64,000 nt of DNA from Streptomyces sp. A2-16 (GCF_018128905.1 NZ_CP063808.1:5642001-5706000); one strand, 5' to 3'; counted from the stretch's first letter, positions 1 to 8,831 are shown. The notes: a model not told the origin generated them from the sequence alone. Numbers and translations: made by a program.

Positions 1-2
1 CC

Positions 3-3000
3 TTCCCCTCCCCCGCAGACGCCTGCTACCTGGTCACCTACCCGCTCTTCGCGGCCGGTTTGTACGGCCTCATCCGCTACCGCTCGCCGGGCCACGACCT
101 GCCCAGCCTGCTCGACGCCCTCATCTTCACCGCGGGGCTCGCCCTGCCCGTGTGGGTGTACCTGGTGCAGCCGCTCGCCGAGGTCGAGGGCCTGACCTGG
201 CAGCAGCGGGCCATCAGCATCGCCTACCCCCTCGGTGACGTGCTGGTCCTGGCCCTGCTGGCCCGCCTGCTCACTCCGAGCCCGGTCGGCGGGCACAACC
301 GCTCGGTGCAACTCCTGGTCGTCGGTACGCTCACGCTGCTCGGCTTCGACATCGCGTACGGCATCCTCCAGCTGAACTCCCTGTGGCAGGCCGGCACCCT
401 GCTGGACTCCGGATGGATCGTCTTCTACACGGCCTGGGGCCTGGCCGCCCTGCACCCCTCGATGACGGCGCTCACCGCCGCCGCGCCGCAGAAGCAGTCC
501 CCGCTCCCGCCACCCCACCGGTTGGCGATGCTGGCGGCGGTCACCTTCATCGCCCCGGGGATCCTGCTGTACGAGTCGGTCACCCACAGCGCCCACCACA
601 CGGGCGTCATCGCCGCCTTCTCGGCCGTGCTGTTCCTGCTGGTCATCCTGCGGCTGGCGGGCATGGTCGTGGCCCACCGGGGAGCCATGGCCCGCGAGCT
701 GGCCCTGCGCCGGGCGGCCGGGTCCCTGGTGGCGGCGGTGCGGCAGCAGGAGGTCGTGCGGTCCTGCGAGGCGGCCGTCGAGATGCTCCTGGGGCCGACG
801 GTCCGCCACCGGACCCTGCTGCTGTCGGCCGAGCAGGCCGCGCCCCTGCTCCCCCGCCAGGCCCGCCAGGTGCCCCCCGCCGACCTCGGGCCGGACATCG
901 CCGCCCTGATGGGGAATCTGCCCGCTGTGCTGGTGTGCCCCATGACGCAGCCCGACCGGCCTCCCACCGAGGACCCCGGCGTCCTGCTGGTCGCCGGCCC
1001 CCAGCGGCCGCTCACCGAGACGCGGGCCTCCCTGGAGATCCTCGCCTCCCACGCGGGGCTCGCCATGGAGCGCGTCATGCTGCGCCAGGAGGTGATCCGC
1101 CGGGAGAGCGAGGCCTACTTCCGCACCCTGGTGCGCAACACCTCCGACGTCATCCTGATCGTCGAGGACGACGACACGATCCGGTACGCCAGCCCCTCCG
1201 CCGCCGCCGTGTTCGGTACCGCCGACCTCCTCGGCACGTCGCTGCCGGACCTGCTGGACCCCCGGGACCGGAACCGGGCGACCCGTGAACTGGCCGCCGT
1301 GCGCGAGCACGGGCCGCGTGTCTCCCACGACCACTGGTGGGTGCGGCACCGGTCGGGCCGGGTGGAGGTGGAGGTGCGGTGCAGCGACTTCCGGGACGAG
1401 CGGACCGTGGCCGGTCTCGTGGTCACCCTGCGCGACGTGACCGAGCAGCGCAGGCTGGAGCACGAGCTGACGCAGCGGGCCTTCCACGACTCGCTGACCG
1501 GCCTGCCCAACCGGACGCTGCTCCTGGAGCGCATCGAACGCGCCCTGCTGCGTGGCCGCCGCGAGTCGTCCCTGACCTGTCTGCTCTTCATCGACCTGGA
1601 CGACTTCAAGCAGGTCAACGACACCATGGGGCACTCGGCGGGCGATCACCTCCTGATAGACGTCGGCAACCGGCTGACCCGGACCCTCAGGCGCACCGAC
1701 ACCGCGGCCCGGCTCGGCGGCGACGAGTTCGCCGTACTGATGGAGGACGCGAGGGAGCCGCTCGACGCCGAGCTGCTGGCGGCGCAGGTGGTGCAGACGC
1801 TGACCCGGCCGTTCGTGCTCGGCGACGAGTCGGTCACCGTCTCGGCCAGCGTGGGCGTGGCCACCGCCCGCGACAGCATCGACGCGGAGGAACTGCTCGG
1901 GCACGCCGACCTCGCGCTGTACGCGGCCAAGGCGGCGGGCAAACGGCAGTGGCGGCGCTTCCGTCCGCTGCTGCGCGCCCGCATGGTCGAGCGGCACGAT
2001 CTGCAGACCCGGCTCGCCCGGGCCGTCGAGGCGCAGGAGTTCGCCCTGCGCTACCAGCCCGTCGTGGACATCGACGCGGGCGAGGTGGTCGGATTCGAGG
2101 CGCTGGTGCGCTGGCCGCAGGCCCCGCATCAGCCCGTCTCGCCGGAGCAGTTCATCACCCTGGCCGAGGAGACCGGGCACATCGCCCCGCTGGGCTCGTG
2201 GGTGCTGGAGAACGCGGTCGGCGACATCGCCGGGCTGCAACAGCTGCCGGGACCCGCGGCTCCGCCGTACGTCAGTGTGAACGTGTCCGCGCGTCAGTTC
2301 CGCGACACCGGGTTCGTCGACCAGGTCGGCCGGGCCCTGCGGACGCCCGGGCTGGTCCCGGGCACCCTGCAGCTGGAGCTGACGGAGACGGTGCTGCTGC
2401 GCCGGGACGCGCAGATCCAGGCGGTGCTCCAGGCCCTCAAGGAGCTGGGGGTGCACATCGCGGTCGACGACTTCGGGACCGGGTTCTCCTCGCTGCGCTA
2501 TCTGCGGGACTTCCCCATCGACGTACTGAAGATCGACAAGACGTTCATCGACGACATCACGAGCGACGCCCAGCAGGTCGCACTGGTCGAGGGCATCGTC
2601 CGCATCGCCGACACGCTGGGCCTGCAGGTGATCGCCGAGGGCATCGAGGATCCGGCGCAGCGGGACATGCTGGCCGCGATGGGGTGCCGGTTCGGGCAGG
2701 GCTTCCTGTTCGCCCGGCCCATGACGGTCGAGCAGAGCGAGAGGGTGCTGCGACAGGACGGCGGACGCTTCACTCCGGGTGCCGGTGGCACGCACGGGCG
2801 CCCGGCCCACCGCGGCCGGCCCTCGGCCACCGCCGAGAGACGGACGGCGGATCTCGCGCAGTTGCGGCGCAGCAGCCCGATGAGCGACGCGGTCATCGAC
2901 GAGGTGCGCGGCCGCCGCATCCGCAGCCGCGGCCACTGGCTCATCGACTTCGCCTCCTGCAACTACCTCGGCTTCGACTGGGACCCGGAGATCGCCGCCC

Positions 3001-4046
3001 GTATCGATCCCGCGGTCCGCCGTTGGGGCACCCACCCCAGCTGGTCACGGCTGATCGGCAGTCCGCGCCTGTATCCGGCACTGGAGGAGCGCCTCGCCGC
3101 GCTGCTGGGCGCCCCCGACACCCTGCTGCTGCCGACGCTCACGCTCATCCACGCCGCGGTGATCCCGATCCTCGCCGACGGCGGTCACGTCTTCGTCGAG
3201 GCGAGCGCGCACCGGACGGTGTACGACGGCTGTGTGGTCGCCCGCGGCCAGGGCGCCACCCTGCACCGCTTCCACGCCGAACGGCCCGAGCAGCTGGAAG
3301 CGCTGCTCTCCTCGGTGCCCGCGCGCACCACCCGGCTGGTCTGCCTGGACGGCGTGAACAGCATGACCGGCAATCTCCCCGACCTGCCGGTGCTGGCCGC
3401 CCTGTGCCGAGAGCAGGGCGCCACGCTGTACGTCGACGACGCGCACGGCTTCGGGGTGATCGGGGAACGCGCGCCGGACGAGCCGTGCCCCTACGGTCTG
3501 CGCGGCAACGGGGTGGTGCGGCACACGGGCGAGACGTACGACGGGATCGTGCTGGCCGGCGGCTTCTCCAAGGCGTACTCGTCGCTGCTCGCGTTCCTCG
3601 CGCTGCCCGGCGACCTCAAGAACCGTCTCAAGACGACCGCGGCCCCCTACCTGTACTCGGGCCCCTCGCCCACGGCGTCGCTGGCCACCGCGCTGGCCGG
3701 GCTCGAGGTCAACGACCGGCGGGGCGACGCGCTGCGGGCCGACCTGTACCGCAAGACCGTGCGGGTCCTCGACCATCTCGCGGACCTCGACGTGGGCACG
3801 CTCAACACCGACCGGCTGCCGATCGTGGAGATCCCCCTGGCCGACCCGACCGACCTCGACGCGGTCGCCGCGTTCCTGTGGGAGGAGGGCATCTACGTGA
3901 CGCTCGCAGCCCATCCGCTCGTGCCCCGCGACCGGGTCGGTTTCCGGGTGCAGATCACGGCGCTCAACTCCGACGAGGACATCGACCGGCTCAACAGCAC
4001 ACTGACCTCGCTGGCCGGGCGGTTCCGGCTGTGGCCGAGGAACTGA
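3..4046 (+). CDS. Membrane PAS-GGDEF-EAL protein fused to an alpha-oxoamine-synthase-type PLP enzyme (5' end outside window)
   Basis: The frame is open from the first bases, and the residues before the TTG at 60 match the membrane domain of actinobacterial GGDEF-EAL proteins, so the true start lies upstream. Order by nucleotide: hydrophobic multi-TM sensor (3-680), linker or GAF-like region (to 1090), PAS (1110-1460), GGDEF (intact motif at 1716-1730), EAL (EAL at 2097-2105, DDFGTG at 2466-2483), a basic linker (2750-2880), then about 390 residues of a fold-type I PLP enzyme. That part shows DDAHGFG near 3435 and a probable Schiff-base lysine in SKAY at 3570-3572. Both c-di-GMP domains look catalytically competent. 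The PLP part resembles AONS/KBL and the autoinducer synthases CqsA/LqsA. There is no stop in the linker. The ATG at 2880 could be an internal start but has no clear ribosome site. Fusion is the reading; product unknown. Confidence 0.85.
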   Translation, partial: FPSPADACYLVTYPLFAAGLYGLIRYRSPGHDLPSLLDALIFTAGLALPVWVYLVQPLAEVEGLTWQQRAISIAYPLGDVLVLALLARLLTPSPVGGHNRSVQLLVVGTLTLLGFDIAYGILQLNSLWQAGTLLDSGWIVFYTAWGLAALHPSMTALTAAAPQKQSPLPPPHRLAMLAAVTFIAPGILLYESVTHSAHHTGVIAAFSAVLFLLVILRLAGMVVAHRGAMARELALRRAAGSLVAAVRQQEVVRSCEAAVEMLLGPTVRHRTLLLSAEQAAPLLPRQARQVPPADLGPDIAALMGNLPAVLVCPMTQPDRPPTEDPGVLLVAGPQRPLTETRASLEILASHAGLAMERVMLRQEVIRRESEAYFRTLVRNTSDVILIVEDDDTIRYASPSAAAVFGTADLLGTSLPDLLDPRDRNRATRELAAVREHGPRVSHDHWWVRHRSGRVEVEVRCSDFRDERTVAGLVVTLRDVTEQRRLEHELTQRAFHDSLTGLPNRTLLLERIERALLRGRRESSLTCLLFIDLDDFKQVNDTMGHSAGDHLLIDVGNRLTRTLRRTDTAARLGGDEFAVLMEDAREPLDAELLAAQVVQTLTRPFVLGDESVTVSASVGVATARDSIDAEELLGHADLALYAAKAAGKRQWRRFRPLLRARMVERHDLQTRLARAVEAQEFALRYQPVVDIDAGEVVGFEALVRWPQAPHQPVSPEQFITLAEETGHIAPLGSWVLENAVGDIAGLQQLPGPAAPPYVSVNVSARQFRDTGFVDQVGRALRTPGLVPGTLQLELTETVLLRRDAQIQAVLQALKELGVHIAVDDFGTGFSSLRYLRDFPIDVLKIDKTFIDDITSDAQQVALVEGIVRIADTLGLQVIAEGIEDPAQRDMLAAMGCRFGQGFLFARPMTVEQSERVLRQDGGRFTPGAGGTHGRPAHRGRPSATAERRTADLAQLRRSSPMSDAVIDEVRGRRIRSRGHWLIDFASCNYLGFDWDPEIAARIDPAVRRWGTHPSWSRLIGSPRLYPALEERLAALLGAPDTLLLPTLTLIHAAVIPILADGGHVFVEASAHRTVYDGCVVARGQGATLHRFHAERPEQLEALLSSVPARTTRLVCLDGVNSMTGNLPDLPVLAALCREQGATLYVDDAHGFGVIGERAPDEPCPYGLRGNGVVRHTGETYDGIVLAGGFSKAYSSLLAFLALPGDLKNRLKTTAAPYLYSGPSPTASLATALAGLEVNDRRGDALRADLYRKTVRVLDHLADLDVGTLNTDRLPIVEIPLADPTDLDAVAAFLWEEGIYVTLAAHPLVPRDRVGFRVQITALNSDEDIDRLNSTLTSLAGRFRLWPRN

Positions 4047-4065
4047 CGAGAAGGAGGTGGACACG

Positions 4066-4809
4066 GTGATGCTGACGCACAACGACGACGTGGACTGGGA
4101 CCGTTGGCCCGTCGCCGACTATCTCGCCGAGAACTACCGGGAGTTGCACCCCTCGGACGCCGAAGTGATCGCCCACCACTCCGCGTTCTACCGGGGCCTT
4201 GGGCCGGGTGCGGTCGCCCGCTCGGTGGAGTTCGGTGCCGGGCCCAACCTCTACCCGTTGATCCTGGCGTCCGCGGCGAGCCGTCATGTGGACGCGGTCG
4301 AGGCGGGCGCGGGGAATGTGGCCTATCTGCACCGCCAGATCGTCTGCGGGCCGGACGCGAGCTGGCTGCCCTTCCACGCGCTGTGCCGAGAGCTCAATCC
4401 CACCGTGCCGAGGACTCTCGCGGGGTCGCTGGCGCAGGTGCACGTCGTCCACGCGGACGTCCGGGACCTGGAGCCGGGTGGGTACGGGCTGGCGTCCATG
4501 CACTTCGTCGCCGAGGGTGCCACGGAGGACTTCGCCGAGTTCGCCGACTTCTGCCGGGCGTTCGCCCGCTGTGTGGTGCCGGGCGGGTATCTGGTGGCCG
4601 CGTTCATGGAGAACATGCCGACCTACCGCATCGGACCGACCTCACGCTGGCCGGGCTGTCCCGTCACCCCGGCCGGCGTCACGGAGGTCTTCGCCCCTCT
4701 CACCCGGGAACTCACCGTCACCCGTGTCGACACCGACCCGACCCTGCCGGACTACGGCGACTCCGGGATGGTCCTGCTCACGGCCGTGACGTCGGACGGG
4801 CTCGGCTGA
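4066..4809 (+). CDS. SAM-dependent methyltransferase, NNMT/PNMT/TEMT-like
   Basis: About 247 residues. The SAM loop EFGAGPNLYPL near residue 50, followed by DAVEAGAG, is typical of the NNMT/PNMT/TEMT small-molecule methyltransferase family, whose members methylate nitrogen, sulfur or selenium of small amines and thiols. A second acidic site, VHADVRDL, follows near residue 130. AAGGAGG lies at 4051-4057, giving 8 bases to the GTG at 4066 (ATG at 4069 also possible; GTG at 4057 would overlap the ribosome site). It begins 19 bases after the oxoamine-synthase fusion, so co-transcription is likely and the enzyme may modify that product. The substrate cannot be read from sequence. Confidence 0.75.
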   Translation: MMLTHNDDVDWDRWPVADYLAENYRELHPSDAEVIAHHSAFYRGLGPGAVARSVEFGAGPNLYPLILASAASRHVDAVEAGAGNVAYLHRQIVCGPDASWLPFHALCRELNPTVPRTLAGSLAQVHVVHADVRDLEPGGYGLASMHFVAEGATEDFAEFADFCRAFARCVVPGGYLVAAFMENMPTYRIGPTSRWPGCPVTPAGVTEVFAPLTRELTVTRVDTDPTLPDYGDSGMVLLTAVTSDGLG

Positions 4810-5288
4810 AGGAGGCCCCATGGCCATGAAGAGGGTTGAGCCACCCCGGGCGTGCGGGGCAGGTCGGACGTCCGGGGCCGAGCCGGGTGGTCACGGGCCG
4901 CGAGCCCGCCGGGCGTCCAGGCCGGAAGGCCCCGGTCATCTCACAGCCGGGCGTCCGCCGGGCATCCACGTGGCGCCGCACTGCCTCGCACACCGACGAC
5001 CAGGGCCGAGAGCCCCCGCCGTCACACAGCGCAGGCTCGCCCGTAGCCCTGCGGTCGAGGCCGCACCCGTGGGCCCCCGAGCGGCCCCAGCTGCGGTGAG
5101 GCCGGGGCCCACCCCGTGGTCGTACGACGAAAGCCCACTCGCGGCACCACGGCAGAGTCACACCGCCGGTCCTACGGCTGCCCTCGTCGTCCCGGCGCAG
5201 TGTCACACCGTCGGTCTGACGGCTCTCCCGTTGTCCCACGGCGGAGTCGCACTCCCGGTCTCGTCCGACGGGCCCCTCCGTCAGGGCC
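4810..5288. other. 479-bp interval without a convincing gene
   Basis: A very good ribosome site (AAGGAGG, 4809-4815) stands five bases before an ATG at 4820, directly after the methyltransferase stop. The frame it opens encodes Arg/Pro/Gly-rich, non-protein-like sequence and runs antisense into the chaplin gene. It may be the relic of a third operon gene. The right third contains the short tandem repeat listed separately. Confidence 0.5.
5150..5275. repeat. Three imperfect tandem repeats of 43-46 bp
   Basis: Units begin at 5150, 5193 and 5239 with CGGCAGAG, CGGCGCAG and CGGCGGAG. Each continues through a variant of GTCACACC, CGGTC, ACGGCT and GTCC. They lie just downstream of the chaplin gene's 3' end. 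No protein or hairpin role is evident. Confidence 0.6.
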
Positions 5289-5951
5289 TCATCGGCGCGC
5301 TCCCCTCCGGTGGGAGCGGCGGTGGATCGCCGCCCCGCCGAGGATCAGCGCGGCGCTGCCCATCGCGGCGGGCAGGAGCTGGTCCGTGCCGGTGTGGGCG
5401 AGGGCGGTCCCGGGTTCCGGTGAGGTGGGTGCGGTCGGGCGCGGCCCTGGGTCGCTCTTCGGCGGTGTGCCGGGCGTGGGCTTCGTGGGGAGCTCCGGGG
5501 TGTCGGGGAGACCGTCCCCGGGCGCGTTCACCGACTCGTTGCCCACGGACGCGTTGCCGACACCGACCACGTTCACGGAGTTTCCGCTGACATTGAGCGG
5601 GACGTGGACCGGGAGCCGCACCCCGTTGCCGGAGAGCACGCCGGCCGCGTTCCCTGCGTCGGCCTCGGCCCTCGCACCGCCGGCCGGCGCCGACCGGCGG
5701 TCGCCGCCGGAGTCCTGGTTCACGCAGGTGTTGCCCGCGGCGGGGTTGAGGAGTCCGACCACGTCGACGGTGTTGCCGCACACGTTCACCGGGACGTGCA
5801 CCGGGAGCTGGGCGGTGTTGCCGGAGATCAGCCCGGGCGAGCCTGCCGCGGCCGCGTCGGCCGTACCACCGGCGTACGCCGGCATCGTCACGGCCATCGC
5901 CCCGGACGCGGCGGCGACGGCGATCACTCCGTTTCGGGTGACCCGTCTCAT
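5289..5951 (-). CDS. Long chaplin with two chaplin domains and a C-terminal sortase signal
   Basis: A 220-residue secreted surface protein. A signal peptide ends at about residue 27 (MPAYA). Chaplin domain 1 spans roughly 38-79 and carries the Cys pair (C58, C76). Domain 2 spans roughly 103-142 and has Ser and Glu where the cysteines would be. A Pro/Thr-rich wall spacer, LAHTG near residue 185, a hydrophobic stretch and an Arg-rich tail form a class E sortase anchoring signal. Long chaplins (ChpA-C) are wall-attached and help assemble the amyloid-like hydrophobic layer on aerial hyphae. AGGGA precedes the ATG. It reads divergently from the S33 peptidase and has a sigma-BldN-like promoter. Which ChpA-C member it matches cannot be decided here. 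Confidence 0.93.
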   Translation of the reverse strand: MRRVTRNGVIAVAAASGAMAVTMPAYAGGTADAAAAGSPGLISGNTAQLPVHVPVNVCGNTVDVVGLLNPAAGNTCVNQDSGGDRRSAPAGGARAEADAGNAAGVLSGNGVRLPVHVPLNVSGNSVNVVGVGNASVGNESVNAPGDGLPDTPELPTKPTPGTPPKSDPGPRPTAPTSPEPGTALAHTGTDQLLPAAMGSAALILGGAAIHRRSHRRGARR

Positions 5952-6000
5952 AGGTTCCCTGCCTTCCAGACATGGACGCGGGCACTCGCCCGCACCGCTT

Positions 6001-6028
6001 AAAACGCAGGAGAACCATCTGAGTTATG
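6001..6028 (-). promoter_or_regulatory. Sigma-BldN-like promoter for the chaplin gene
   Basis: On the minus strand, CATAAC (6023-6028) and CGTTTT (6001-6006) are separated by exactly 16 bases. The sigma-BldN consensus, as I recall it, is CGTAAC-N16-CGTTGA, and chaplin genes are known BldN targets. The match is 5/6 and 4/6. It implies a leader of about 40 bases. Confidence 0.5.
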
Positions 6029-6208
6029 GCTAATCGGCCTTTCACCCCATCGAGCGACATGGTTGTCGAACTTACGGCAAACCCGACTCATGGGTATCGA
6101 GCGGGCACATGGTAGGGCCCATGCCACGAGCCCGCTCGCCCGGAGGCGTGCCGCCGGAGGGCCGCTTATCGTGATCGAGGGCGCCGATGGGCGTCCTGGG
6201 AGGCTTTG

Positions 6209-7795
6209 ATGCTCGCCAAGGTGACGAGGCGGCGATGCGCTCTGTCCGGAGCCGTGGGACTGGCCCTGCTCGGCGCCGGACTGCCGGCCGCGGCCGCCGA
6301 CGGCTCCGGAGCGGACCTGTCCCGCTTCTACGACCAGAAGATCAAGTGGTCGAAGTGCGTGGGGATGGAGGCCCCCGCCGACCTCCAGTGCGGAAAGGTC
6401 ACGGTCCCTCTCGACTACGCGCGGCCCCGCGCGGGCACGCTCGAACTCGCACTCGCCCGTTACCGGGCCACGACCAAGCACAAGCGGGGCTCGGTCGTGC
6501 TGAACTTCGGCGGCCCGGGCGGCGCGGGCGTGCCCGGACTCGCGGCCGGCGGCGACGACTTCATGGCCCTCACCGACGAGTACGACGTGGTGTCCTTCGA
6601 TCCGCGCGGCGTGGGCCGGTCCTCCCCGGTCAGCTGCGGCGGCGGCACCGACGAGGCCCTGGCGGCCACCGAGGACGACACGGCCCTCACCCGGGATCCC
6701 CAGGGCGTGCTCGGCACGTTGCGCAAGGCCGCCGACCAGTGCGCAAAGCACTCCGGACCCGTGCTCCCGCACGTCGGCACGGTGAACGTCTCCCGCGACC
6801 TGGACGTCATCCGCCAGACCCTCGGCGACAAGAAGCTCAACTACCTGGGCTTCTCCTACGGCAGCCGGCTCGGGGCGGTGTACGCGGCCCAGTTCCCGAA
6901 GAAGGTGGGCCGCCTGGTGCTGGACGGTGTGGACACCCTCACCGAGCCGCTGTCCGAACAGGGCGTGGCGGGCGCCGCAGGGCAGCAGACCGCCCTGGAG
7001 GACTTCGTCGACTGGTGCGTGAAGGACGTCGCCTGTCCGTTCGGCACGGACGCGCGCAGCGCCCGGGAGCAGGTCGTGCAACTGGTGGCGTCGCTGGACG
7101 AGGACCCGGTGCCGACGGACTTCGGCCCCGACTTCACCGGGCAGGACCTCGTGGGCGCCATCAGCCAGGCCCTCTACAGCGAGGACATGTGGCCCTCGCT
7201 GGAGCGGGCGCTCGCCGAGCTGGTGGAGCAGGGCGACACGACGGGCGTGCTCGGCTTCGCCGGCGGCGGCTCCGGTTTCCTCCCCCGCGTGCGCCCTCCC
7301 TCCGGCGATCCGGCGCACGACACCCTCGCCGACGTGGAGGACGTGCCGCTCGACAATCTTCCGGCGGCGCTGATGGCGGTCAACTGCGCGGACGATCCCG
7401 ATCGCCCCGGCGCCGACCGGATCACCGAGGACCTGCCGCGGCTGCGTGCCGCCTACGAACAGGCGTCCCCGGTCTTCGGCCGCTACCGGCTCACCGAGTA
7501 CCTGATGTGCTACGGCCGCCCGAAGGGCACCGACTTCATCCGCGAGAAGGTGCGCGACGTCCGCACCCCGAAGATGCTCCTCGTCGGCACCCGGGGTGAC
7601 CCGGCGACGCCGTACCGCTGGACCGTGGAGACCGCCGAGCGCCTCGGCGACTCGGCCGTGGTCCTCGACAACAAGGGCGAGGGCCACACCGGTTACGGCT
7701 CCTCGACCTGTGTGCACCGCAAGGTCGACGACTTCCTGCTGTACGGCAGCCTGCCGCCGAACGGCAGCTCCTGCGGGCCCGAGCACGACGACTGA
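6209..7795 (+). CDS. Secreted alpha/beta-hydrolase, S33 tripeptidyl-aminopeptidase (TAP/SlpD) type
   Basis: About 528 residues, the usual length of Streptomyces TAP/SlpD/SlpE enzymes, which remove N-terminal tripeptides outside the cell. It has a basic start, a hydrophobic core and an Ala-rich signal peptidase site by residue 31 (PAAAA). The oxyanion region NFGGPGGAG, FDPRGVGRS and the nucleophile elbow GFSYGSRLG (Ser) are intact. The acid lies in the late domain (GTRGDPATPY) and the His in GEGHTGYG. GGGAGG ends five bases before the ATG at 6209; a TTG at 6206 is less likely. It reads divergently from the chaplin gene across a shared 257-bp region. Substrate specificity is inferred from the family. 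Confidence 0.88.
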   Translation: MLAKVTRRRCALSGAVGLALLGAGLPAAAADGSGADLSRFYDQKIKWSKCVGMEAPADLQCGKVTVPLDYARPRAGTLELALARYRATTKHKRGSVVLNFGGPGGAGVPGLAAGGDDFMALTDEYDVVSFDPRGVGRSSPVSCGGGTDEALAATEDDTALTRDPQGVLGTLRKAADQCAKHSGPVLPHVGTVNVSRDLDVIRQTLGDKKLNYLGFSYGSRLGAVYAAQFPKKVGRLVLDGVDTLTEPLSEQGVAGAAGQQTALEDFVDWCVKDVACPFGTDARSAREQVVQLVASLDEDPVPTDFGPDFTGQDLVGAISQALYSEDMWPSLERALAELVEQGDTTGVLGFAGGGSGFLPRVRPPSGDPAHDTLADVEDVPLDNLPAALMAVNCADDPDRPGADRITEDLPRLRAAYEQASPVFGRYRLTEYLMCYGRPKGTDFIREKVRDVRTPKMLLVGTRGDPATPYRWTVETAERLGDSAVVLDNKGEGHTGYGSSTCVHRKVDDFLLYGSLPPNGSSCGPEHDD

Positions 7796-7820
7796 GATCC
7801 ACTCGGGTTACGATCCCGGC

Positions 7821-8369
7821 ATGAGTGAACGGATCGCGGCGGCCGAGGAGTTGAGAACCGATCGGCTGTGGCTGCGGCGCCCGGTCGAAGCCGACGTCGA
7901 CATGATCCTCGCCGTCCACAGCGACCCCGAGGCGTGTGCGCACAACCCCTCCGACGCACTCACCCGGCACGAGGAGGCCGAGGAGCTGTACCGGCGCTGG
8001 GACCAGCAGTGGGAGCGGCACGGCTACGGCTACTGGGTCGTCGGACGCCACGACCAGGCCCGGCAGCTCGGCTTCTGCGGGATCAAGCCGATGGAGCTCC
8101 ATGGGGAACCGGTCCTGAACCTCTTCTACCGTTTCGCCCCCTCGGCCTGGGGTCGGGGCTTCGCCGGTGAAGCCGCCGGCGCGGTCACCGCCTGGGCCGC
8201 GACGCACGTGCCCGACCTTGCGCTGATCGCCCGCGTGCGACCGGCGAACACGGCCTCGCAGCGAGTGGCGGAACGCGCCGGGCTCAGCCGGGCCCCGCAT
8301 CTCGACACCGAGGGATACGACGGCTTCGACTGGATCTACGTGGCACGTCCCGAGCGCCGGCCCGCCTAG
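7821..8369 (+). CDS. GNAT acetyltransferase, RimJ/RimL-like
   Basis: 182 residues forming one GNAT domain. TDRLWLRRPVEAD begins strand 1, the acetyl-CoA loop is WGRGFAGEA, and NTASQRVAERAG is the usual last helix. It transfers acetyl from acetyl-CoA to an amine; the substrate is unknown. There is no Shine-Dalgarno. Instead TACGAT (7809-7814) stands six bases before the ATG, the spacing of a -10 element for a leaderless transcript. It ends convergently with the MarR gene, the stop codons overlapping in CTAG. Confidence 0.85.
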   Translation: MSERIAAAEELRTDRLWLRRPVEADVDMILAVHSDPEACAHNPSDALTRHEEAEELYRRWDQQWERHGYGYWVVGRHDQARQLGFCGIKPMELHGEPVLNLFYRFAPSAWGRGFAGEAAGAVTAWAATHVPDLALIARVRPANTASQRVAERAGLSRAPHLDTEGYDGFDWIYVARPERRPA

Positions 8370-8794
8370 GACTCCCCGTACGCGAGTCGGCGCATGGCCG
8401 TCGCCGCGCCGATGAAGCCGTCCTCGCCCAGGGTCTCGCGCAGTTCCGCGTTGAAACGGTCGATCTCCGGCTGGGCGGCGCGCAGGGCGTCGGACCCGGC
8501 CGCGGTCAACTCCAGTACGACGGCCCGGTGTTCCCGCGGATGCGGTTCCTTGACGAGGAGACCCGCCGTCGTCAGCCGTCCGACCAGCCCGGTCACCGCC
8601 GACTCGCGCAGTCCCAGCGTGCGAGCGAGTTCCTGCTGGGTGACGCCCGGCTCGTCGCGGACGGCGAACAGCGCGCCGAGCTGAGCCGTGGTGATCCCGG
8701 CCGCGGCCAGACAGCGCCGGTCCGCGGCGGTGCGCAGACGGTGTGCGGCCCGCTGGAGCAGGAAGTACAGGCGCTGGTCGTCGGGCTCGGGCAT
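8366..8794 (-). CDS. MarR-family transcriptional regulator
   Basis: 142 residues with a MarR winged helix: TQQELARTLGLRESAVTGLVGRLTTAGLLVKEPHPREHRA is the recognition helix plus wing, flanked by dimerisation helices. The start is the ATG giving MPEPDDQRLYF; longer forms add non-conserved sequence that would cover the operator. It reads divergently from the thioesterase gene and the spacer contains a perfect inverted repeat, so autoregulation plus control of the thioesterase is the simplest reading. The ligand is unknown; an acyl-CoA or aromatic acid is plausible given the neighbour. Confidence 0.9.
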   Translation of the reverse strand: MPEPDDQRLYFLLQRAAHRLRTAADRRCLAAAGITTAQLGALFAVRDEPGVTQQELARTLGLRESAVTGLVGRLTTAGLLVKEPHPREHRAVVLELTAAGSDALRAAQPEIDRFNAELRETLGEDGFIGAATAMRRLAYGES

Positions 8795-8831
8795 GGGCCG
8801 ATGTTGACAGACGGGAGGAGCCCGCGCCAGT

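Noticed and set aside
1337..4069. Second plus-strand frame inside the GGDEF-EAL fusion
   Set aside because: A Arg/Pro/Gly-rich shifted frame without motifs. The fused frame has intact GGDEF, EAL and PLP motifs.
4820..5590. 256-codon frame with an excellent ribosome site
   Set aside because: Product is low-complexity and overlaps the chaplin gene antisense. The start signal is kept as a finding but not as a gene.
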